Source: Candidatus Sumerlaeota bacterium (GTDB lineage: Bacteria > Sumerlaeota > Sumerlaeia > MWCT01). From it: a stretch of 10,454 nt of DNA. The notes beneath the pieces are model-generated. The model did no database searches. It was not told where the DNA came from and saw only the letters and a list, made by a program, of their open reading frames with translations. The position numbers and the translations under genes are program-made. Shown here piece by piece: positions 7,638 through 10,454 of this stretch; the first letter of the stretch is position 1; each line of letters begins with the position of its first letter. The stretch lies in NCBI GenBank assembly GCA_026398545.1, contig JAPLSR010000347.1:1-10454 (forward strand). The letters are read 5' to 3'.

Positions 7638-7760
7638 AAAACATCAAGTTGGCATTCAACACATCTTCAGTAGTAACGCATTCGTTCAACCGTTCCTCAG
7701 CATGGAGGATGAAAACGAATTGCCGGGGATTATATTCCTGGTCTGCAAAATCCCATTTCA

Positions 7761-7823
7761 GCACAACGTGTGCGGCATCAGCGGCGGCGCGAAGCGCCGT
7801 CCGTCTGGATGCCGTTTTTAGGC
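7761..7823 (-). repeat. attC-like recombination site of the isochorismatase cassette (degenerate)
   Basis: On the minus strand: R''-like GCCTAAA (7817-7823), then stem CGGCATC/GATGCCG (7773-7779 with 7808-7814), an inner perfect hairpin CGGCGC-GAA-GCGCCG (7785-7799), and R'-like GTTGTGC (7761-7767). Size and architecture fit integron attC sites (R''-L''-L'-R'). R' departs from GTTRRRY at one base, which would be explained if its outer TTGTGC is host DNA at a secondary integration site. The stop codon of the isochorismatase gene lies inside the stem. Confidence 0.62.
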
Positions 7824-8519
7824 GACAACCCGCTGGTGAGCTGCGCAGCGATCGCGTCTCCCGTCGTCACGTACGCAAAACCGAACGCGAGGTTCAAGAG
7901 ACTCGCGAGGTGCATCGCCTCGTTGATCGAACCGGTTCCATCCTCCGGGAAGAACACCCGGTAGTCCCTGTAGTACGCATCCCGCGCCGTCGATTCGCAG
8001 CACATGTTGGTCATGATGCCGGAGACGACGATGTCCTCCACTTTCAGGCAGCGCAGCACGGTCTCCAGGTCCGTATTGTAGAAGGCCGAGTACCGATGCT
8101 TGAAGACGACTTTCTCGCCTGGCATCGGAGCCAAGTCCGGATGGATCTCGCTCTCTGGACTGCCTTCGAGACACTTGCCCTCCCACCACCATCCCATGAT
8201 TCCGCTGTCGAGGTCGCCAGGATGGTGGACGTGCCGGGCGAAGATCACAGGGCGACCTGCCCGGCGAAAGGCATCCATGAGGCGCTTCACCGTTGGGAGG
8301 ATCGCCACACCGCCACACGTGAACGTGGGAGATGCCGGATCGAGGAAGAACCGCTGCATGTCGATCACGAGCAGGGCGCTCGCCGCCACGTTCAGCCGCA
8401 TCTCATGCTGGTTGTAAGGACGGATCTGCTCCAACCACGCCAGGGCCTTGGATTCGATGTTCTCGACCGTCACATATGGTTCCACGATTGCTCCCTGGAC
8501 TGTGCCTCGGTTCGCCCAA
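7767..8519 (-). mobile_element. Integron gene cassette B (isochorismatase-family gene)
   Basis: Expected cassette limits if recombination cuts G^TT: from TTGGGC at 8519, just after the attC core of cassette A, to the G at 7767 in GTTGTGC. It has one gene, a short 5' leader (34 nt) and a 3' palindrome, the standard cassette layout. It is clearly GC-richer than both cassette A and the surrounding genes. R'' (GCCTAAA) matches the complement of the cassette's own leading half-site (GTTGGGC) better than that of the current neighbour (GTTGTGC), as expected for a cassette that was once circular. Confidence 0.62.
7778..8485 (-). CDS. Isochorismatase-family cysteine hydrolase (cassette-borne)
   Basis: Cytoplasmic alpha/beta hydrolase of the isochorismatase/nicotinamidase superfamily; substrate unknown (members act on isochorismate, nicotinamide, N-carbamoyl compounds or ureidoacrylate). 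Catalytic triad visible in 235 aa: D42 in LLVIDMQ, K129 in FKHRYSAF, and C162 in TNMCCESTARDA, preceded by the expected GIMT. Start is GTG (8483-8485) with GGGAG about 5 nt upstream. An N-terminal extension of about 35 residues precedes the core. The last ~15 residues (from SPKNGIQ) are encoded by the attC site and end SRRR; the TGA lies in the attC stem, so the native C-terminus may have been shortened or extended when the cassette formed. Composition is GC-rich compared with the flanking genes, consistent with transfer. No promoter is seen, so expression would depend on upstream minus-strand transcription. Confidence 0.9.
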   Translation of the reverse strand: MEPYVTVENIESKALAWLEQIRPYNQHEMRLNVAASALLVIDMQRFFLDPASPTFTCGGVAILPTVKRLMDAFRRAGRPVIFARHVHHPGDLDSGIMGWWWEGKCLEGSPESEIHPDLAPMPGEKVVFKHRYSAFYNTDLETVLRCLKVEDIVVSGIMTNMCCESTARDAYYRDYRVFFPEDGTGSINEAMHLASLLNLAFGFAYVTTGDAIAAQLTSGLSPKNGIQTDGASRRR

Positions 8520-8571
8520 CATAAAATTCAGCCGCGCCGCTGGCGGCGTCGGCTGAAATGTTTTGTTATAC
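8514..8571 (-). repeat. attC site between the two gene cassettes
   Basis: Minus strand: R'' GTATAAC (8565-8571), spacer, TTCAGCCG...CGGCTGAA perfect 8-bp arms (8528-8535 and 8551-8558 region) with inner CGCC/GGCG and one unpaired base, a short AT spacer, then R' GTTGGGC (8514-8520), which fits GTTRRRY. At 58 nt with an unpaired base in the stem it matches the known form of attC sites, and its inner part closely resembles the CCGACGCCGC...GCGGCGCGGC core of classical mobile-integron sites. The TAA stop of the upstream cassette gene is embedded in R'' (GTA-TAA-C). Confidence 0.82.
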
Positions 8572-9254
8572 GTTTTTTACTTTGTAGGTTAACCAAATTT
8601 TATTATCACTGAATTTTTTGGTGGAAACCAATTCAATCTTTATGTTTCCATTTACCTCGCTGAACAGTGTGTATTGGTTTTTGCCAACAATAACAGGGTG
8701 CACAAGCAAACTTATCTTATCAACTAGCTTGTTATTAATCAGAATACAATTCAGAATTTTACCGGTATCGGTCAGCACGGTTTTTGCATTATATTTCTTT
8801 ACCATAAGCGATAGGGCTTGCTTGTAATCAATATGGTTTTCCCCGACAATATGATAATCGTAATCCCGCTCATTTAGATAGGCAAGATAGTTTTTGGGTG
8901 TTTTTTGCGAAACCAATACAACAATATCTCTACATAAATCAAATCTTCTGTAAACATGGTGTAACCCTTTTAATTTTCCTTTTGTGTCGGGAATAACCCA
9001 GAGCGGTAAATTTTTATTTCTTTTTGGTTTTACAAAATCACTTTCTTCTTCTTTGGGGATCTGTGGGCAAAACATTTTGATTCCTGCTTCTACTGTATTT
9101 GAACCGATAAGATGTACATCTGCCTTATAACTTCCCGCTATTTGGTAATGTTTTTCCATGTCAACGTCAAATCCAAGAACTGAACCATCTAAGCTTATTG
9201 AACTATGCAGAATGACTTTTGGTATTTTCATATTATAATTCCTTTTTTGTATAA
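8520..9254 (-). mobile_element. Integron gene cassette A (RibD-C/DHFR-like gene)
   Basis: Limits from TTATAC (9254, after the core G of GTTATAC) to the G of GTTGGGC (8520), 735 nt. The leading GTTATAC is the exact reverse complement of the cassette's own trailing R'' GTATAAC, the pairing expected of the two halves of one attC in a circular cassette. It contains one gene with its own SD only 17 nt after the boundary, and no visible promoter. It is AT-rich relative to its surroundings and to cassette B. Confidence 0.7.
8566..9231 (-). CDS. Stand-alone RibD C-terminal/dihydrofolate-reductase-like reductase (cassette-borne)
   Basis: Cytoplasmic NAD(P)H-dependent reductase-fold protein. The family includes the pyrimidine reductase half of RibD in riboflavin synthesis and many uncharacterised 'dihydrofolate reductase family' proteins. 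Seen in 221 aa: N-terminal strand and loop KVILHSSISLDGSVLGF (5-21), GSNTVEAG (43-50), VVLVSQ near 104-109, and the C-terminal signature GKILNCILINNKLVDKISLL followed by HPVIVGKN (157-185). The usual Glu-Gly-Gly before 'L' is replaced by TDTG. No deaminase domain is present, so it is not a full RibD; folate, flavin or another substrate is possible, and trimethoprim-type resistance cannot be claimed. Start chosen at ATG 9229-9231 with AAGGA 8 nt upstream; an upstream in-frame codon would extend across the cassette boundary. Codon use is strongly AT-biased, unlike the neighbours. Confidence 0.85.
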   Translation of the reverse strand: MKIPKVILHSSISLDGSVLGFDVDMEKHYQIAGSYKADVHLIGSNTVEAGIKMFCPQIPKEEESDFVKPKRNKNLPLWVIPDTKGKLKGLHHVYRRFDLCRDIVVLVSQKTPKNYLAYLNERDYDYHIVGENHIDYKQALSLMVKKYNAKTVLTDTGKILNCILINNKLVDKISLLVHPVIVGKNQYTLFSEVNGNIKIELVSTKKFSDNKIWLTYKVKNV

Positions 9255-9295
9255 CAATGATTATACAGTCTGCATAAACCTGCAAAGACAGACTG
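9249..9295 (-). repeat. Candidate recombination core and hairpin at the 5' boundary of cassette A
   Basis: GTTATAC (9249-9255) fits the G^TT core of an integron site, though its fourth and fifth bases deviate from strict GTTRRRY in one position. Immediately upstream on the minus strand are CAGTCTG and CAGACTG (9289-9295 and 9266-9272), a perfect 7-bp stem with an inner TGCA/TGCA. No good R'' box (RYYYAAC) flanks it, so it may be a degenerate attC of an earlier cassette, an attI-like site or a secondary target. Confidence 0.45.
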
Positions 9296-9715
9296 TTTAT
9301 TTCCGTATAAAACGTTCCAGCATTTTGCCATGCACTTGTTTAACACCTGTCGTAGCCAGATTTTCATGTCCAGTCAAAACTTAAATTTCTTTTAAACTTA
9401 TGATAACAAATAAATCAAGAGCAAATTTTCAATTTTAACAAAAAGACTCCACCTCATGCGGTTAATTCGTGAAAATTCGTGGAGATTCATGGATGACTCC
9501 GCCTCAGGCGGATTAACCACGGGGGACACAGGGAGCACGGGGGAGAAATCCATTTGTCAGGGTCTTCGTAGATTCTTACCACTAAAATATAAGAATTTAT
9601 CCACAAATTTACACGAATCTGCACTAATTCGTCCGCCTTCGGCTAATCATGTTTGCAATTGACGTATTTGCGGGCGATGGGAAAGCATAACCCTTTTTGA
9701 AAGGGAGAGAAAACG
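9256..9715. other. Intergenic region right of the cassettes, no integrase seen
   Basis: AT-rich stretch between the cassette boundary and the esterase gene. It holds the hairpin next to the core site, a second GTTAAAC core-like heptamer on the minus strand (9338-9344), and the repeat block at 9463-9630. No tyrosine recombinase or other protein-coding gene is recognisable. A cassette promoter for the leftward genes would have to lie here; none is clear by eye. Confidence 0.6.
9463..9630. repeat. Imperfect long inverted repeat containing dispersed repeat copy 2
   Basis: The left arm AATTCGTGAAAATTCGTG (from 9465) matches the complement of the right arm (about 9604-9629, which reads AATTAGTGCAGATTCGTG on the minus strand) at most positions. 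Between them lie CTCCGCC/GGCGGAT (9498-9512) and the 19-mer GCGGATTAACCACGGGGGA (9508-9526), shared exactly with 5782-5800. It looks like a non-coding interspersed element. Confidence 0.65.
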
Positions 9716-10454
9716 GTGGGCAATTTATTTTCAAAAATTTGCGTATCGGCTTTGATTTTTCTACTCTTTTTCTCATCAGAGCTTCAGGCGAAACGGGTCA
9801 AGGAGGGTGAGCCGGTGAAAATTGATTTTAACCCCGCACTCGAGGGTGGCGTGCCAACCCTTGAAATTACGCCACTGCCGCAAGGGAATAATTCCACGGG
9901 CGAAATTGTCATTACCGCTTATGCCTGTGAGGGAAGGGAAATTATCCTCAAAAAGGAAACGATTTCATGCAGGGTGCCTTTCAAAATGGAACTGCCTACC
10001 CGCGGGCAGGATGATATCCTTGGCGTGCGGGTGGAGCAATCGGACACCAACGGAAAAGTAACAAAGTTGGCGGAGTGGCGGGCGATGTATTTTAAAAAGG
10101 GACGCGCTCTGGATTACAAGGGCTCCCCTCTCCTCAAACGCCCGCGCGACTTCAAAAAATACTGGCGTGAGGCAAAGGAAAAACTGGCTCTCGTCCCCAT
10201 GAACCCTGAGATTGAACCCGTTCCAGAAAAAAATACCGCCACCGGACGCCTCTATAAGGTCACTCTCAACTCTTACTGGAATATACCGATTGTGTGCTGG
10301 TATTTTGTCCCTAAGGATGTTGACCCCCTGCATCCTGAGGCTTCCCAAAAGAGATACCCCGCCATACAGGTTATGCCCGGCTGGGGCGCTGAGGAACCGC
10401 CCATCGACCGCACCGCACAGGGATTTATCACACTCTCCCTCAATCCCAAAAATC
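9716..10454 (+). CDS. Exported acetylxylan-esterase-like (AXE1/cephalosporin-C deacetylase family) hydrolase, 5' part
   Basis: Predicted exported carbohydrate esterase removing acetyl groups from plant-type glycans; the family is an alpha/beta hydrolase. 246 codons are open to the window edge. Start GTG (9716) is supported by AGGGAG 8-9 nt upstream and by an in-frame stop at 9698. The signal peptide covers residues 1-25 (hydrophobic VSALIFLLFFSS, cleavage after LQA). A beta-rich N-terminal domain spans about 30-130. The enzyme domain begins with DFKKYWREAKEKLA (about 146-159), YKVTLNSYWNIPIVCWYFVP and then YPAIQVMPGWG (about 220-230), the pattern of AXE1 proteins before their catalytic GGQ-type serine. 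The catalytic serine, aspartate and histidine are beyond the window, so activity cannot be confirmed. It may be a polysaccharide-utilisation gene alongside the phosphodiesterase/sulfatase-like gene at 6543. Confidence 0.78.
   Translation, partial: MGNLFSKICVSALIFLLFFSSELQAKRVKEGEPVKIDFNPALEGGVPTLEITPLPQGNNSTGEIVITAYACEGREIILKKETISCRVPFKMELPTRGQDDILGVRVEQSDTNGKVTKLAEWRAMYFKKGRALDYKGSPLLKRPRDFKKYWREAKEKLALVPMNPEIEPVPEKNTATGRLYKVTLNSYWNIPIVCWYFVPKDVDPLHPEASQKRYPAIQVMPGWGAEEPPIDRTAQGFITLSLNPKN

Noticed and set aside
7649..8524. Long plus-strand open frame of 291 codons
   Set aside because: It is antisense to the isochorismatase gene; the GC-rich composition suppresses stops. The minus-strand frame carries all catalytic motifs.
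9965..10348. Minus-strand open frame of 127 codons
   Set aside because: It is antisense to the esterase gene, which has a signal peptide and family motifs in the plus frame.

Overview
The window looks like chromosomal DNA of an uncultivated, diderm-type bacterium with mid-range GC. Type IV pilus genes (pilM, pilN), a Wzy/WaaL-type polysaccharide polymerase or ligase, and two exported hydrolases point to a cell with an outer envelope and a carbohydrate-degrading lifestyle. The lineage cannot be fixed from sequence alone; the style recalls PVC-, Omnitrophota- or Hydrogenedentes-like metagenome genomes, which is only an impression.

Layout. Positions 1-6213 are read almost entirely on the minus strand, listed here from left to right: a partial pilN, pilM, a HAD phosphatase, tRNA-Leu(CAA) with a good sigma70-type promoter, a membrane O-antigen-ligase-like protein with C-terminal TPR repeats, an M55 D-aminopeptidase, then tRNA-Arg(CCG) and tRNA-His(GTG) in tandem. 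Two plus-strand genes for exported hydrolases flank the right part: an alkaline-phosphatase-superfamily enzyme (6543-7637) and the start of an acetylxylan-esterase-like alpha/beta hydrolase (9716 to the window end).

The most interesting part is 7761-9255, between those two genes and on the opposite strand. It reads as two integron gene cassettes in tandem without an integrase in view (a CALIN-type arrangement or a secondary-site insertion). Cassette A carries a stand-alone RibD C-terminal/dihydrofolate-reductase-like protein and is AT-rich. Cassette B carries an isochorismatase-family hydrolase and is GC-rich. Each gene is followed by an attC-like palindrome. The site between the cassettes (8514-8571) has R''=GTATAAC, a strong stem with an unpaired base, and R'=GTTGGGC. 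The left boundary of cassette A carries GTTATAC, the exact reverse complement of its own R'' box, as expected if the cassette arrived as a circle. The last site is degenerate (GTTGTGC), as expected if its outer half is host target DNA.

Intergenic DNA contains copies of a dispersed repeat (shared 19-mer at 5782-5800 and 9508-9526, in opposite orientation, each next to a CCGCC/GGCGG palindrome) and an imperfect long inverted repeat at 9463-9630. No CRISPR array, transposase, integrase or rRNA was seen.
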